Counted from the stretch's first letter, positions 35,643 through 45,027 are shown. The stretch is 64,000 nucleotides of DNA from Rhodopseudomonas sp. P2A-2r (GCF_026015985.1 NZ_CP110389.1:3132001-3196000); one strand, 5' to 3'. Numbers and translations are program-made. The notes: generated by a model not told the origin, from the sequence alone.

Positions 35643-38393
35643 TTATCCGTTCTTGCCCGCGCTCTTCTTCGCGACAGTTTTGGCGGCCTTCTTGGCCGGC
35701 GTGGTTTTGGCTTTGACTGGCGCGCGCGCCTTGCTGGCCGCGGCACCTTCGGCCTTGGGCTTCGCTGCCGCCTTTTTCGCGACGGCTTTCTTGGCCGGTT
35801 TCTTATCGGCGGTATCGGCCTTGGCCGCAGCCTTCTTCGCTGGCGCTTTCTTCTTGGCGCCACGCTTCGGCTTGCCGCCGCCCTTGGCGGCGCGCTCCTC
35901 GATCAGCGCGATGGCTTCCTCGAGCGTGATGGTCTCCGGCGTCTTGTCGCTGGGCAGCGTGGCATTGATGCCGTCGACGCTGACATAAGCGCCGTAGCGG
36001 CCGTTCTTCACCGTGATGGTGCCGCCGCGCTGCGGATGCTCGCCGAGCGCCTTGCCGGGGTCGGCGCCGAAGCGCCGGCCGCTCGGGCCCTTCAGGATCT
36101 TTTCGGCGATCAGGGTCACGGCGCGGTTGAGGCCGATGTCGAACACCTCATCGCCGGCCTCGAGGCTGGCATAGGTCTTCTCGTGCTTGACGAACGGACC
36201 GAAACGACCGAGCCCCGCGGTGATCGGCTCGCCGCTCTCCGGATGCTTGCCGATTTCGCGCGGCAGCGACAACAGCTTCAAAGCGATATCGAGTTCGATA
36301 TCGCTGGGCGAGGTGTTCTTCGGGATGCCCGCGCGCTTCGGTTTTTCGCCTTCGCCATAGTCCTTGGCGTCGCCGAGCTGGATATAGGGGCCGAAACGGC
36401 CGGCCTTGACGGTGACGTCGAGGTCGGTTTTCGGGTCCTTGCCGAGGATGCGGTCAGCGCTGGCTTCGCTATCGGCAGCGAGCGGCCTTGTGTAGCGGCA
36501 TTCCGGATAGTTGGTGCAGCCGACGAAGGCGCCGAACTTGCCGGCCTTCAGATTGAGCTTGCCGGTGCCGCAGGTCGGGCACTGGCGGGGGTCGCCACCA
36601 TCCTCGCGCGGCGCATAGATGTGCGGGCCGAGCATGTCGTCAAGCGCATCGAGCACCTGCGTCACGCGCAGGTCCTTGATCTCGTTGACGGCGCCGATGA
36701 AGTCGCCCCAGAAATCCCTGAGCACCTGCTGCCAGGAGATCTCGTTGTTAGAGATCTTGTCGAGCTGCTCTTCCAGCGCCGCGGTGAAGTCATACTCCAC
36801 ATAGCGGGCGAAGAAATTTTCCAGGAACGCGACGACGACGCGGCCCTTGTCCTCGCCGTGCAGGCGCTTCTTTTCCAGCTTCACATAGCCGCGGTCCTTC
36901 AGCACCTGCAGGATCGAGGCATAGGTCGAGGGCCGGCCGATGCCGAGCTCTTCCATGCGCTTCACCAATGATGCTTCCGAAAAGCGCGGCGGCGGTTCGG
37001 TGAAGTGCTGAGCGACGTCGAGCTTTTCCTTCTTCAGCGGCTCGCCTTCGCTCATGGCGGGCAGGCGGCGGCTGTCCTCGTCCTCGGAATCGTCGTCGCG
37101 GCCTTCCTGGTAGACCGCGAGGAAGCCGTCGAACTTCATCACCTGGCCGGTGGCGCGCAGTTCCAGCACGCGGGCGCCGGCCTTGGCCGTGATGTCCACG
37201 GTGGTGCGCTCCATCTCGGCGGATTCCATCTGGCTGGCGATGGTGCGCATCCAGATCAGGTCATAGAGGCGGTACTGGTCGTTATCGAGCCGCCCCTTCA
37301 GGCTGTCCGGCCGTCGCGACATGTCGGTCGGGCGGATCGCTTCATGGGCTTCCTGGGCGTTCTTGGCCTTGGCCACATACTGCCGCGGAGCTTCCGGCAC
37401 GTACTGCTTGCCGTAGTCCTCGCCGATCACGGCACGGGCCTGCACGATCGCGGAACTGTCGATCTGCACGCCGTCGGTTCGCATATACGTAATGAGACCG
37501 GTGGTTTCGCCGCCGATGTCGATGCCTTCATAGAGACGCTGCGCGATGCGCATGGTGATCGCCGGCGCGAAGCCGAGCTTGCGGCTGGCCTCCTGCTGCA
37601 GCGTCGAGGTGGTGAAGGGGGCCTGCGGATTGCGGCGTGCCGGTTTTGCCTCGACGGTGGTGACTTCGAACTTCGCGGCTTCGATGGCCTGCTTGAAGTC
37701 CTCGGCTTCCGCGCCGGTGCCGATGTCGAGGCGCTGCAGCTTCCTGCCGTCGGCGCCAACCAGGCGGGCCTCAAAACTTTCACCGCGCGGCGTCGACAGC
37801 GTCGTCAGCAGCGACCAGTATTCGCGCGGCACGAATTTTTCGATTTCCAGTTCGCGGTCGCACACAAGGCGCAGCGCCACCGACTGCACACGGCCCGCCG
37901 AACGGGCGCCGGGCAGTTTGCGCCACAACACCGGGGACAGGGTAAAGCCGACCAGATAGTCGAGCGCGCGGCGCGCCATATAGGCGTCGACCAGCGCGCC
38001 GTCGATCTGGCGCGGGTTCTTCATCGCCTCGGTCACCGCCTGCTTGGTGATGGCGTTGAACACGACGCGTTCGATCTTGTGGTCCTTGAGCGCGCGCTTT
38101 TCCTTGAGCACCTCGAGCACGTGCCAGGAGATCGCTTCACCTTCGCGATCAGGGTCGGTTGCGAGGATTAGCTTGTCGGCGCCCTTGAGTGCCCGGGCGA
38201 TATCGTTAAGCCGGCTTGCCGCCTTCGGGTCGATCTCCCAGATCATCTGGAAGTTAGCGTCGGGATCGACCGATCCGTTCTTGGCAGGAAGGTCGCGCAC
38301 ATGGCCGAACGAAGCCAGCACCTCGTAGTCGGAGCCGAGGTACTTGTTGATCGTCTTGGCCTTGGAAGGCGACTCGACAATGACGATATTCAT
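35643..38393 (-). CDS. topA: DNA topoisomerase I
   Basis: 916 residues. Type IA enzyme that relaxes negative supercoils. The Toprim domain carries IVESPSKAKTI near the N-terminus and ATDPDREGEAISWH; the active-site tyrosine is in LITYMRTDG (about 303). A C4 zinc finger (CPTCGTGKLNLKAGKFGAFVGC) follows, then several Topo_C repeats with K-x-G-R-x-G-P-Y/F patterns, and a Lys/Ala-rich tail of about 90 residues, typical of the order. The gene is complete and leads the topA-rnr-DUF983-nudix operon. dprA, which often lies just upstream of topA in relatives, is here about 3 kb away, with other genes in between. Confidence 0.96.
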   Translation of the reverse strand: MNIVIVESPSKAKTINKYLGSDYEVLASFGHVRDLPAKNGSVDPDANFQMIWEIDPKAASRLNDIARALKGADKLILATDPDREGEAISWHVLEVLKEKRALKDHKIERVVFNAITKQAVTEAMKNPRQIDGALVDAYMARRALDYLVGFTLSPVLWRKLPGARSAGRVQSVALRLVCDRELEIEKFVPREYWSLLTTLSTPRGESFEARLVGADGRKLQRLDIGTGAEAEDFKQAIEAAKFEVTTVEAKPARRNPQAPFTTSTLQQEASRKLGFAPAITMRIAQRLYEGIDIGGETTGLITYMRTDGVQIDSSAIVQARAVIGEDYGKQYVPEAPRQYVAKAKNAQEAHEAIRPTDMSRRPDSLKGRLDNDQYRLYDLIWMRTIASQMESAEMERTTVDITAKAGARVLELRATGQVMKFDGFLAVYQEGRDDDSEDEDSRRLPAMSEGEPLKKEKLDVAQHFTEPPPRFSEASLVKRMEELGIGRPSTYASILQVLKDRGYVKLEKKRLHGEDKGRVVVAFLENFFARYVEYDFTAALEEQLDKISNNEISWQQVLRDFWGDFIGAVNEIKDLRVTQVLDALDDMLGPHIYAPREDGGDPRQCPTCGTGKLNLKAGKFGAFVGCTNYPECRYTRPLAADSEASADRILGKDPKTDLDVTVKAGRFGPYIQLGDAKDYGEGEKPKRAGIPKNTSPSDIELDIALKLLSLPREIGKHPESGEPITAGLGRFGPFVKHEKTYASLEAGDEVFDIGLNRAVTLIAEKILKGPSGRRFGADPGKALGEHPQRGGTITVKNGRYGAYVSVDGINATLPSDKTPETITLEEAIALIEERAAKGGGKPKRGAKKKAPAKKAAAKADTADKKPAKKAVAKKAAAKPKAEGAAASKARAPVKAKTTPAKKAAKTVAKKSAGKNG

Positions 38394-38631
38394 GTCATTC
38401 CAATAGCTTATAGGGGAAATTCGGGCCGGTTCCGCGAGAGTCGCGTCGGCCGTTTCGCGGCGAACATGGGTCTAGAGGATGCCCGTGTCAAATCGTCAAG
38501 TGTTGATGGCACAGGGAAAACACAAGGCCGCATTTACTTATGGTTGTAAATTGCGCGCGTTGGTTGCATTGTGGCGCCGAAACTTGACCCATTTGGCGGC
38601 CCCAAGCCGTGACCGACGGAAGGCCAGCGCA

Positions 38632-38838
38632 ATGACGTCATCCAGCGGCGACGAGCCGGTCCGCGATGGCGACCCGGGTGAGGCCGCCCATTATCTCCGG
38701 GATGCGATCACCGAGTTGTCGCAGATTGCGCACCGCCATGGCCTGGAGACGCTCGCATACCTGCTCGACATGGCCCAGATGGAAGCCAGTGAGGTGCTGG
38801 TGCGACTGAGCAACGGATCCAGCTCATCAGGCACCTGA
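38632..38838 (+). CDS. Small hypothetical protein
   Basis: 68 residues. MTSSSGDEPVRDGDPGEAAH is a polar leader, then a single helix region (YLRDAITELSQIAHRHGLETLAYLLDMAQMEASEVL) resembling small conserved proteins of Nitrobacteraceae. A ribosome site GGAAGG precedes the ATG. Its last 12 bases overlap the convergent hxlR gene. No known function; no membrane segment. Confidence 0.6.
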   Translation: MTSSSGDEPVRDGDPGEAAHYLRDAITELSQIAHRHGLETLAYLLDMAQMEASEVLVRLSNGSSSSGT

Positions 38839-39282
38839 CATCGTGGACTTTACTTCCGTGTCGCCCGCGCCGAGCAACCGGCCATCGGCCGATCGCAGTT
38901 CGAGTCTTCGCACCGGCTGGCCGGTGTGGCGGTCCACGAGTCTGTTGTTACAGCCGCCGGGGCCGAATGCGTGATCTTCACCCCACTGCCTTAGCGCCAC
39001 CATAACGGGAAACACCGCGCGTCCCTTCGCCGTCAGCACATAGTCCTGATAGGCGCTGCCGTCGGCTGCCGCCTCCATCGTCAATATGCCGTTTGCCACC
39101 AGCGCGCGCAGCCGCGTGGCGAGAATGTTTTTCGCCAGCCCAAGCTTCCTCTGAAATTCGCTGAAGCGGCGAACGCCCATCATGGCGTCGCGGATAATCA
39201 GCATCGACCAGCCGTCGCCAATTTCGCTCATCGCCCGGGCGATCGGGCAGGCGGCGGTTTCCAGACTTGTTCGTTTCGCCAT
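38827..39282 (-). CDS. HxlR family transcriptional regulator
   Basis: 151 residues. Winged helix typical of HxlR: CPIARAMSEIGDGWSMLIIRDAMMGVRRFSEFQRKLGLAKNILATRL spans residues about 11-60, with the conserved Cys11 that in this family can sense electrophiles or redox change. The C-terminal half is longer than average and carries a second Cys in GGCNNRLVD. ATG 39282 was preferred. It is divergent from an SDR gene across a strongly symmetric 114-base spacer that probably holds its operator. Confidence 0.88.
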   Translation of the reverse strand: MAKRTSLETAACPIARAMSEIGDGWSMLIIRDAMMGVRRFSEFQRKLGLAKNILATRLRALVANGILTMEAAADGSAYQDYVLTAKGRAVFPVMVALRQWGEDHAFGPGGCNNRLVDRHTGQPVRRLELRSADGRLLGAGDTEVKSTMSGA

Positions 39283-39322
39283 GACGCATCTCCGGCTGGG
39301 CGCAAGCTTTTCGGCGGCCAAG

Positions 39323-39379
39323 TGGTTGCATTATGAAACCATTTACTCTAAATGTCTATATGGTTTTTAAATGCAACCA
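39323..39379. promoter_or_regulatory. Nested inverted repeat, probable HxlR operator
   Basis: The outer arms TGGTTGCATT (39323-39332) and AATGCAACCA (39370-39379) are perfectly complementary over 10 bases; the inner arms AAACCAT (39336-39342) and ATGGTTT (39360-39366) are perfectly complementary over 7. They enclose an AT-rich centre, in the divergent promoter between the hxlR and SDR genes. Such dyads are usual for dimeric winged-helix repressors; the link to this HxlR protein is inference. Confidence 0.6.
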
Positions 39380-39396
39380 GATTGGATCGGAGAGCA

Positions 39397-40173
39397 ATGA
39401 TGAAACTGGCAAACAAGACGGCACTGATCACGGGCGGCAATAGCGGCATCGGGCTGGCCACCGCTCGGCTATTCGTGGCGGAGGGGGCGAGGGTGGCGAT
39501 CACCGGCCGCGACAAGGCGCGGCTGGATGCGGCTGTCTAGGAACTCGGGCCCAATGCGCTGGGTATCGTGGCTGACGCCACCGACGTGGCCGCCACCGAA
39601 GCCGCGGTCGTCAGGGCGGTGGCGCAATTCGGCAAGCTCGACATCGTCTTCGCCAATGCCGGCATCAGCGCCAGCACGCCCGTCGGCGGCACCTCGCTGG
39701 AGGTTTTCGAGTCGGTGCTGAAAACCAATATCACCGCGGTGTTCTTCACGGTTCAGGCGGCGGCGCCGCATCTCAACGACGGCGCCTCGATCATCCTCAA
39801 CGGCTCGGTGATCTCGGTGCTCGGCAATCCCGGCTACGCGGCCTATGCCGCAAGCAAGGCCGGGGTGCGTGCCATGGCACGGGTGATGGCGTCGGAACTG
39901 TCGCCGCGCAACATCCGCGTCAATGTCGTATCGCCCGGCGGCACCAGCACGCCGATCTGGAATCGGGCAGCGCCAACGCCCGACGCTGTCACTGCACTCG
40001 AAGCAAGAATCTCACAGGCGATTCCGCTCGGCCGTTTCGGCAAGCCCGAGGAGGTAGCGAAGACCGTGCTGTTTCTCGCTTCCGATGATGCGTCCAACAT
40101 CCCGGGCGCGGAAATCTTCGTCGATGGCGGCGCCACCGCGTCGCCCGCCGGTGCGCCGATCTTTCGCGGGTAA
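39397..40173 (+). pseudogene. SDR family oxidoreductase interrupted by an in-frame TAG
   Basis: Short-chain dehydrogenase/reductase. The glycine-rich cofactor loop TGGNSGIG is near residue 13-20, then a TAG at 39538-39540 interrupts the same frame (AAV*ELG), and the rest continues without a shift: ANAGIS, Ser in NGSVISVLG, and catalytic YAAYAASKAG (YxxxK), ending DGGATASPAGAPIFRG. If the TAG were CAG (Gln), the protein would be about 258 residues and complete. A C-to-T change fits either a true nonsense mutation or a base-call error. ATG 39397 and 39400 are both possible, with GGAGAG upstream. Regulated probably by the adjacent HxlR gene. Confidence 0.85.
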
Positions 40174-40177
40174 GCTC

Positions 40178-40318
40178 GTCATTCCGGGGCGCGGGCGGCG
40201 TAAGCCGACCGCGAACCCGGAATCTCGATATGTTTGAACATCTCCGGATTTCCAGCCATTCCAATGGGAATCGCTGAGGTTCGCGCGCAGCTGGCGCTGC
40301 GCGCGAACCGGGAATGAC
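40178..40318. repeat. Dispersed intergenic palindrome, GTCATTCCGGGG type (long copy)
   Basis: Begins GTCATTCCGGGGCGCG and ends CGCGAACCGGGAATGAC, near-complementary ends, with further internal palindromes (GCGCGCAGCTGGCGCTGCGCGC). It shares its terminal sequence with the short copy at 15206-15252. It sits between the SDR and azoR stops. Confidence 0.65.
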
Positions 40319-40324
40319 AGGGCG

Positions 40325-40933
40325 CTATGCCGCGCGAAGATCCGTTGCTGCCTGCAAGGCGCCCGTGATCGCCTTCTCGCGATGCTCCGGTCCGGCGCCG
40401 ATACCTTCGGCGACGATGACCTCGATGTCGGTGACCCCGATGAAGCCGAACACGCCGCGCAGATAGGTCTCGGCGTGTTCGTAGGCCGCGGCCGGTGCGC
40501 CAACGCCATAGAAATTGCCGCGCGACATGGCGAGAACGATCCGTTTGCCGCCGGCCAGGCCTTCGACGCCGGCCGCGCTATATCGGAACGTCTTGCCGGC
40601 CACCGCGATACGGTCGATCCAGGCCTTGAGCTGGCTCGGAATGCTGAAATTGTACATCGGCGCGCCGATCACCACGATGTCGGTGGCGAGGAATTCCTCC
40701 AGCACGGCCTGACCAGCGGCAAGGTCGGGGGCGAGTGCGGCATCCGGCGTGGCGCCCTGAGCGGCGGCAAGATGCGCCCCGGACAGATGCGACAATGGCG
40801 TCTGCGCGAGGTCCCGATAGGTCACTTGGAGGCCGGGCGTCGCTTTGACGAGGCGGTCGACGATGGCCGCGGACACCTGCCGGCTGACAGAGTGGGGGCC
40901 GAGCACGCTGGAGTCGATGTGGAGCAGTTTCAT
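40325..40933 (-). CDS. azoR: FMN-dependent NADH-azoreductase / quinone reductase
   Basis: 202 residues. [22 protein letters not shown] at the start gives the flavodoxin-like phosphate loop, [17 protein letters not shown] the FMN ring-binding region, and [15 protein letters not shown] the family signature. AzoR reduces quinones and azo compounds with NADH in the cytoplasm and is commonly part of electrophile stress responses. The start at 40933 is the family start. It is divergent from an HxlR regulator, which probably controls it. Confidence 0.93.
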   Translation of the reverse strand: MKLLHIDSSVLGPHSVSRQVSAAIVDRLVKATPGLQVTYRDLAQTPLSHLSGAHLAAAQGATPDAALAPDLAAGQAVLEEFLATDIVVIGAPMYNFSIPSQLKAWIDRIAVAGKTFRYSAAGVEGLAGGKRIVLAMSRGNFYGVGAPAAAYEHAETYLRGVFGFIGVTDIEVIVAEGIGAGPEHREKAITGALQAATDLRAA

Positions 40934-40935
40934 AT

Positions 40936-40982
40936 CAGTCACCTCTGGTATAGATTTGTAACTGACGCTACATGAGTGACTG
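40936..40982. promoter_or_regulatory. Inverted-repeat operator candidate between azoR and hxlR
   Basis: CAGTCAC (40936-40942) and GTGACTG (40976-40982) are perfect 7-base complements; a third half-site GTAACTG (40958-40964) lies between them. The whole spacer is 76 bases and must carry both divergent promoters, so a regulator bound here could control both genes. Confidence 0.45.
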
Positions 40983-41009
40983 GCGAAGAACGCACAAGAA
41001 GGCACAATT

Positions 41010-41411
41010 TTGAAACTCGAGCACACCGATGTGCCTGTCCTGGCACCGAGCACGCCCGACCACAGCGATTGCCGTGGCGTCGCTGCGGTGCTCGCGCGGG
41101 TCGGTGACAAATGGAGCGTGCTGGTGATCATGCTGCTCGGCGACCGGCCGCGCCGCTTCAACGAGCTGAAGCGCATGGTCGGCGGTATTTCCCAACGAAT
41201 GCTGACGCTGACCCTGCGCGGACTGGAGCGCGACGGGCTCGTCACCCGCACGGTGTTTCCGACAGTGCCGCCGCGGGTCGATTATGAACTCACCGATCTC
41301 GGCCGCGGCCTGAGCGAGCCGGTGATGGCGCTCGGCGCGTGGGCCCGGCATCACCTCACGGACATCGAGACCGCGCGACAAAAGTTCGACGGCCGCAATT
41401 CGACCGAGTGA
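41010..41411 (+). CDS. HxlR family transcriptional regulator
   Basis: 133 residues. [37 protein letters not shown] is the HxlR winged helix, with the conserved cysteine in SDCRG. The TTG start at 41010 gives a short 20-residue leader; no ATG upstream fits. It is divergent from azoR, and the pair resembles known HxlR-type quinone or aldehyde sensors that control azoreductases (YodB/HypR type). The specific inducer is unknown. Confidence 0.88.
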   Translation: MKLEHTDVPVLAPSTPDHSDCRGVAAVLARVGDKWSVLVIMLLGDRPRRFNELKRMVGGISQRMLTLTLRGLERDGLVTRTVFPTVPPRVDYELTDLGRGLSEPVMALGAWARHHLTDIETARQKFDGRNSTE

Positions 41412-41414
41412 GAT

Positions 41415-42532
41415 TCAGAGCAGCGACACCAGCCCGCCGCCGTGGCGCTCCAGCCGGCCGGCGAGTTCGAGTTCAAGCAGCACGGTGCGCACAACGGACG
41501 CTTTTGTGTCGCTGAGGCGGATGAGGTCGTCGATGCCCACCGGGCTCGGCCCGAGCAGGTTGATGATGCGGGCGCGATCGCTGCTGTCGGGCTCATCGAA
41601 CGACGCGACCTCATCCGGCTCGCGGCCGGGCAAATCGACCGGCCGTTCCATGATCGGCGCGACGGCGTTGATAATGTCGGCGGCTTCGGTGATCAGCATG
41701 GCGCCCTGCTTGATCAGGTTGTTGGTGCCGGCGGCACGCGGATCGAGGGCGAGCCCGGGACCGCGAACACTTCGCGGCCCTGTTCGGCGGCGATCCGCGC
41801 TGTGATCAGCGAGCCCGAACGATGCGCCGCTTCGATCACCGCGACGCCGAGGGCGACGCCTGAGATCAGCCGGTTGCGCCGCGGAAAATCTCGCGCCCGC
41901 GGCACGTGCCCCAGCGGCATTTCCGAGATCGCCGCGCCGAGTTCGAGAATGGCGAAATGCAGGTCGAGGTGCTCGGGCGGATAGACCTTGTCGTGGCCGC
42001 CGGCCAGCACTGCAATGGTGCCGCTATTGATACTTGCGCGGTGCGCCGCCTGATCGATGCCGCGGGCCGGGCCGGAGGCAATGACAAAACCGGCGTCGCC
42101 GAGATCGCGCGCCAGTTTTTCCGCGAACTTCAGTCCGGCGCCGGAGGCATTGCGCGAGCCGACGATGGCGATCATCGGTCGCATCAGCGCGTCGCGTGCG
42201 CCTCGCACACCGAGCAGCGGCGGCGCATCGTCGATGCCCGCCAGCCGCGGCGGATAGCCGGCTTCGCCGGGTGCGAGCCAGTCGATGCCAAGCTTCCGGC
42301 TGGCGGCAAGTTCACGCTTTGCGTCTTCCTCGCTGCAGATCCGGCCGGGACGGGCGGCGCCGCCACGCTTCGCCAGATCCGGGAGCCGCTCCAATGCAGC
42401 CCGGGCGCTGCCGAAATGATTGACCAGAGAGCGGAAGGTGCGCGGACCCACGTTGTCGCTGCGGATCAGCCGCAGCCAGTCGATCCGCTGGGCGTCGGTC
42501 AGATGGATAACTGTCTGGTTGTCGGTGTTCAC
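41415..42532 (-). CDS. dprA: DNA processing protein DprA (frame broken near 41748)
   Basis: Binds incoming single-stranded DNA and loads RecA in natural transformation. N-terminal helix-hairpin part ([20 protein letters not shown]), Rossmann core [58 protein letters not shown], and a C-terminal winged helix ([26 protein letters not shown]) lying in another frame. One base added to the C run (minus strand) near 41748 gives [19 protein letters not shown] and joins both parts into about 372 residues. GTG 42532 is the likely start; ATG 42556 is possible. Confidence 0.9.
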
Positions 42533-42600
42533 GCAGGTGCCCCTCGAGGGCAGCATCCCGCAACTTGAGGTAGTGCGCAACAAGTCAGGCGTACAGCGCC

Positions 42601-43164
42601 TCAGGCGCTGAAATCTGTGCTGGCGCCGGCCTGCGTTTGCGATGCGCCGTAGGATGCTTGAGGCGGTGTGGATTGCGATTGCGAAATTGCTGTGATCGCT
42701 TTCTCGACGCTTCCGCCCACCAACCTTGCGTAGCTGTCGGCGCGCCACTGCGCCAGATCCGGTCCCGCGAGGCCGGGCGGGTCGGCCAGGTCGCCGATCG
42801 ATTTTGCTGCCTCGTTGGTCATCACGGCAGTCCCGTTGTTCAGCAATGTTGCGACCACCTTGCCGTCGACCTTCACGTCTGCGTAGGCGGCTTGAAACAC
42901 ATCGTTCGAGGCCGACGGTGGCGTGGGGTCGATCCTCAGCCCATTCTTCTCCATTCGCTCCTGCAAGCCGGGAACGTCGGCCTCGGACACGAAATGGGCC
43001 CCCTGTATTAGTTTAAGATCCGAGACTTTAAATCGCTGGCCGTTCGTTTGGCCGGCTGCTGCCGATGGGTCCGACTGGGCGTCGGCCGGCGTCGATGTCG
43101 GACGAAAGACGGGTGGTGCGAAACGCACGTAACCTGATGCGTAGTTGGACGTACCTGCAATCAC
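42601..43164 (-). CDS. Hypothetical protein
   Basis: 187 residues from a GTG start with an AAGGGGG stretch upstream. N-terminal 45 residues are low-complexity (Ala, Thr, Pro, Asp); the middle ([23 protein letters not shown]) looks folded; the end is Ser/Gln/Ala-rich. No signal peptide or membrane segment, no family recognised. It lies between dprA and the plsY fragment and is read in the same direction as both. Confidence 0.55.
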   Translation of the reverse strand: MIAGTSNYASGYVRFAPPVFRPTSTPADAQSDPSAAAGQTNGQRFKVSDLKLIQGAHFVSEADVPGLQERMEKNGLRIDPTPPSASNDVFQAAYADVKVDGKVVATLLNNGTAVMTNEAAKSIGDLADPPGLAGPDLAQWRADSYARLVGGSVEKAITAISQSQSTPPQASYGASQTQAGASTDFSA

Positions 43165-43374
43165 GGGAGCCCCCTTCCGGCAAAATTTTGTGTTTCGGCA
43201 CAGAGCCTAATGCAAGTGCCGGACCGGGAGGAATGGATTGAAGTTATTCGTGTTTTTGCTGATCGCTACGGACACGAGGTCGGTAAGTCCTGCCGGAGAA
43301 GGCAGGATTTTCCGGCCGATGCCGCATCATCGGGCGCCGCGACCGCATCGGCACGATCTCGGTCAGCTGCGCGG

Positions 43375-43583
43375 AGGCGCTACTTCGCGCCGATCTTGCC
43401 TTCGGTGCCGGCTTGCAGCCGCTTGATGTTCTCGCTGTGCATGTACCAGAGCAGCAGGGTCAGGACCGTGGCCAGGATCGCCAGTTGTGGTGAAGCGTAC
43501 CACCACAGGAAGATCGGGGTGATGGCGCTGGCGGCCAGGGCCGAGAACGACGAGTAGCGCGAGTTGAAGGCGCAGGCCAGCCA
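43375..43583 (-). pseudogene. Duplicated 3' end of plsY (fragment)
   Basis: This 209-base stretch matches 44435-44643 (the 3' third of plsY) with 10 mismatches, so about 95% identity, at a constant offset of 1060 bases. It keeps the plsY stop end but has no 5' part: homology stops abruptly at 43583. It encodes a translated piece like that of PlsY ([12 protein letters not shown]), not a functional enzyme. With the intact plsY it brackets an alpha/beta hydrolase gene. Confidence 0.9.
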
Positions 43584-43593
43584 ATCTGCATCA

Positions 43594-44373
43594 TCACAAA
43601 GGGACTTTTATCAAATCTGGCGGCAACTCGCCGGCCATGCACCACGACCTGACCATCGCGGAGAACAGCGCAGGGCGCTCGCCGTTCCAGCCATGGCCGG
43701 CGTCCGGGGCGAGCAGTGCCTGTGACCTCGGGAGCAGCCTGTGAAGCTGACTAAGCGACTTCAGGATCATCGGATGTTCGCGCGCGCCGGCCACCAGCAG
43801 GGTAGGGGTTTGCAAGCGCGCAATCGCTGCTGGAACAGTGAAGGCCGTCGCATTATGGCTGGCGGTGATAAAGCTCCCGAGCGATAGCTCCTGCAGCGAC
43901 TGGCGGTAACCGTCGAACTGATCCGCCGGAATCTTGAGTGCGTTTGCGTTGAGACGGGCGCTAAACCCTGTTTTGATCAGCGGCGCGATCAGGTAGGCCG
44001 CCGCATTCAGCAGCCATTTGTGGGGCAGCGGCTGGACATTGAGACCGCTGAGGATTGCGCGCCCGACGACTTCGGGATGGCGCGCCAGCAGTTGCAGACC
44101 GACATAGGAACCTAGCGAGAGCCCGACGAGGTGGGCACGTTTGCCCGGAAATTTGCGGCGGATGAGATCTGCAATCAGGTCGGCAGACTGCTCGAACGAC
44201 TGCCAGCGAATGGCTCGGCTGCCGCCGTGTCCGGGCATATCCGGCGCCAGACAATGAAAGTCTGTCAGGTCGCTGAACTGCCGCTCCCACATCCAACCGC
44301 TGGTGCCGATCGCATGCAGGAATACGATCGGCGTCGGACAGGATGGATGAGCCTCGCGAATATGCAGCAACAC
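43594..44373 (-). CDS. Alpha/beta hydrolase
   Basis: 259 residues. [18 protein letters not shown] gives the oxyanion region, [15 protein letters not shown] the usual aspartate strand, [13 protein letters not shown] the nucleophile elbow (Ser in GLSLGS), and DAGHGWNGE the catalytic histidine. Substrate unknown; no signal peptide. It starts with GTG at 44373 without a strong ribosome site. It lies exactly between the intact plsY and the duplicated plsY fragment, so it looks inserted into a formerly continuous plsY-to-dprA neighbourhood. Confidence 0.85.
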   Translation of the reverse strand: MLLHIREAHPSCPTPIVFLHAIGTSGWMWERQFSDLTDFHCLAPDMPGHGGSRAIRWQSFEQSADLIADLIRRKFPGKRAHLVGLSLGSYVGLQLLARHPEVVGRAILSGLNVQPLPHKWLLNAAAYLIAPLIKTGFSARLNANALKIPADQFDGYRQSLQELSLGSFITASHNATAFTVPAAIARLQTPTLLVAGAREHPMILKSLSQLHRLLPRSQALLAPDAGHGWNGERPALFSAMVRSWCMAGELPPDLIKVPL

Positions 44374-44434
44374 GTTTCACAATCGCTGGTCGGAGAAGGC
44401 CAAGCGCTGAGGCGGATCGGAGATTTAGTTGTGT

Positions 44435-44643
44435 AGGCGCTACTTCGCGCCGATCTTGCCTTCGGTCCCCGCCTGCAGCCGCTTGATGTTTTCGCGGTGC
44501 ATGTACCAGAGCAGCAGGGTCAGGATCGTTGCCAGGATCGCCAGTTGTGGTGAAGCGTACCACCACAGGAAGATGGGCGTGATGGCGCTGGCGGCCAGGG
44601 CCGAGAACGACGAGTAGCGCGAGGTGAAGGCGCAGGCCAGCCA
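44435..44643. repeat. Direct repeat partner of the plsY fragment (within plsY)
   Basis: The intact copy of the 209-base direct repeat, overlapping the plsY 3' end. The other copy is at 43375-43583. Between them lie 851 bases holding only the alpha/beta hydrolase gene. Confidence 0.88.
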
Positions 44644-45027
44644 GGCCAGGCAGAACACGATGGCGGCCGGGAAGAACAGGCCGAGCATGATGCCGATATA
44701 GACCGCGACACCCTTGCCGCCCTTGAAGTTCAGCCAGACCGGGAAGAGGTGGCCGAGGAAAGCACATAATCCGGCGATCATCGCGGCATAGGGGCCGCCG
44801 ACGCTGCCAGCGATGATCACCGCCACGGTGCCCTTCAGCGCATCCAGCAGCAGCGTCGCGGCGGCCAGGCCCTTGCGGCCGGTTCGCAGCACATTGGTGG
44901 CACCGATATTGCCGGAGCCGATGGTGCGGATGTCCTGCGTGCCGGCGAGGCGCGTCAGCACCAGGCCGAACGGGATTGAGCCGAGGAAATAGCCGAGTGC
45001 TGCGGCAAAGGCATAAACGACGATCAT
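44440..45027 (-). CDS. plsY: Glycerol-3-phosphate acyltransferase PlsY
   Basis: 195 residues with about five membrane segments. It transfers an acyl group from acyl-phosphate to glycerol-3-phosphate, the first step of phospholipid synthesis, in the inner membrane. The conserved cytoplasmic loops are all there: [28 protein letters not shown] and [14 protein letters not shown]. The ATG at 45027 fits. It lies 60 bases after the pyrC-like gene on the same strand. Confidence 0.95.
   Translation of the reverse strand: MIVVYAFAAALGYFLGSIPFGLVLTRLAGTQDIRTIGSGNIGATNVLRTGRKGLAAATLLLDALKGTVAVIIAGSVGGPYAAMIAGLCAFLGHLFPVWLNFKGGKGVAVYIGIMLGLFFPAAIVFCLAWLACAFTSRYSSFSALAASAITPIFLWWYASPQLAILATILTLLLWYMHRENIKRLQAGTEGKIGAK

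Noticed and set aside
37005..38171. Rightward ORF of 388 codons inside topA
   Set aside because: Entirely opposite to the intact topA coding sequence, no recognisable domain, a normal antisense artefact of high G+C.
43375..44643. Insertion sequence or transposon around the hydrolase
   Set aside because: The flanking repeats are plsY coding sequence, not terminal inverted repeats, and no transposase or integrase is present.
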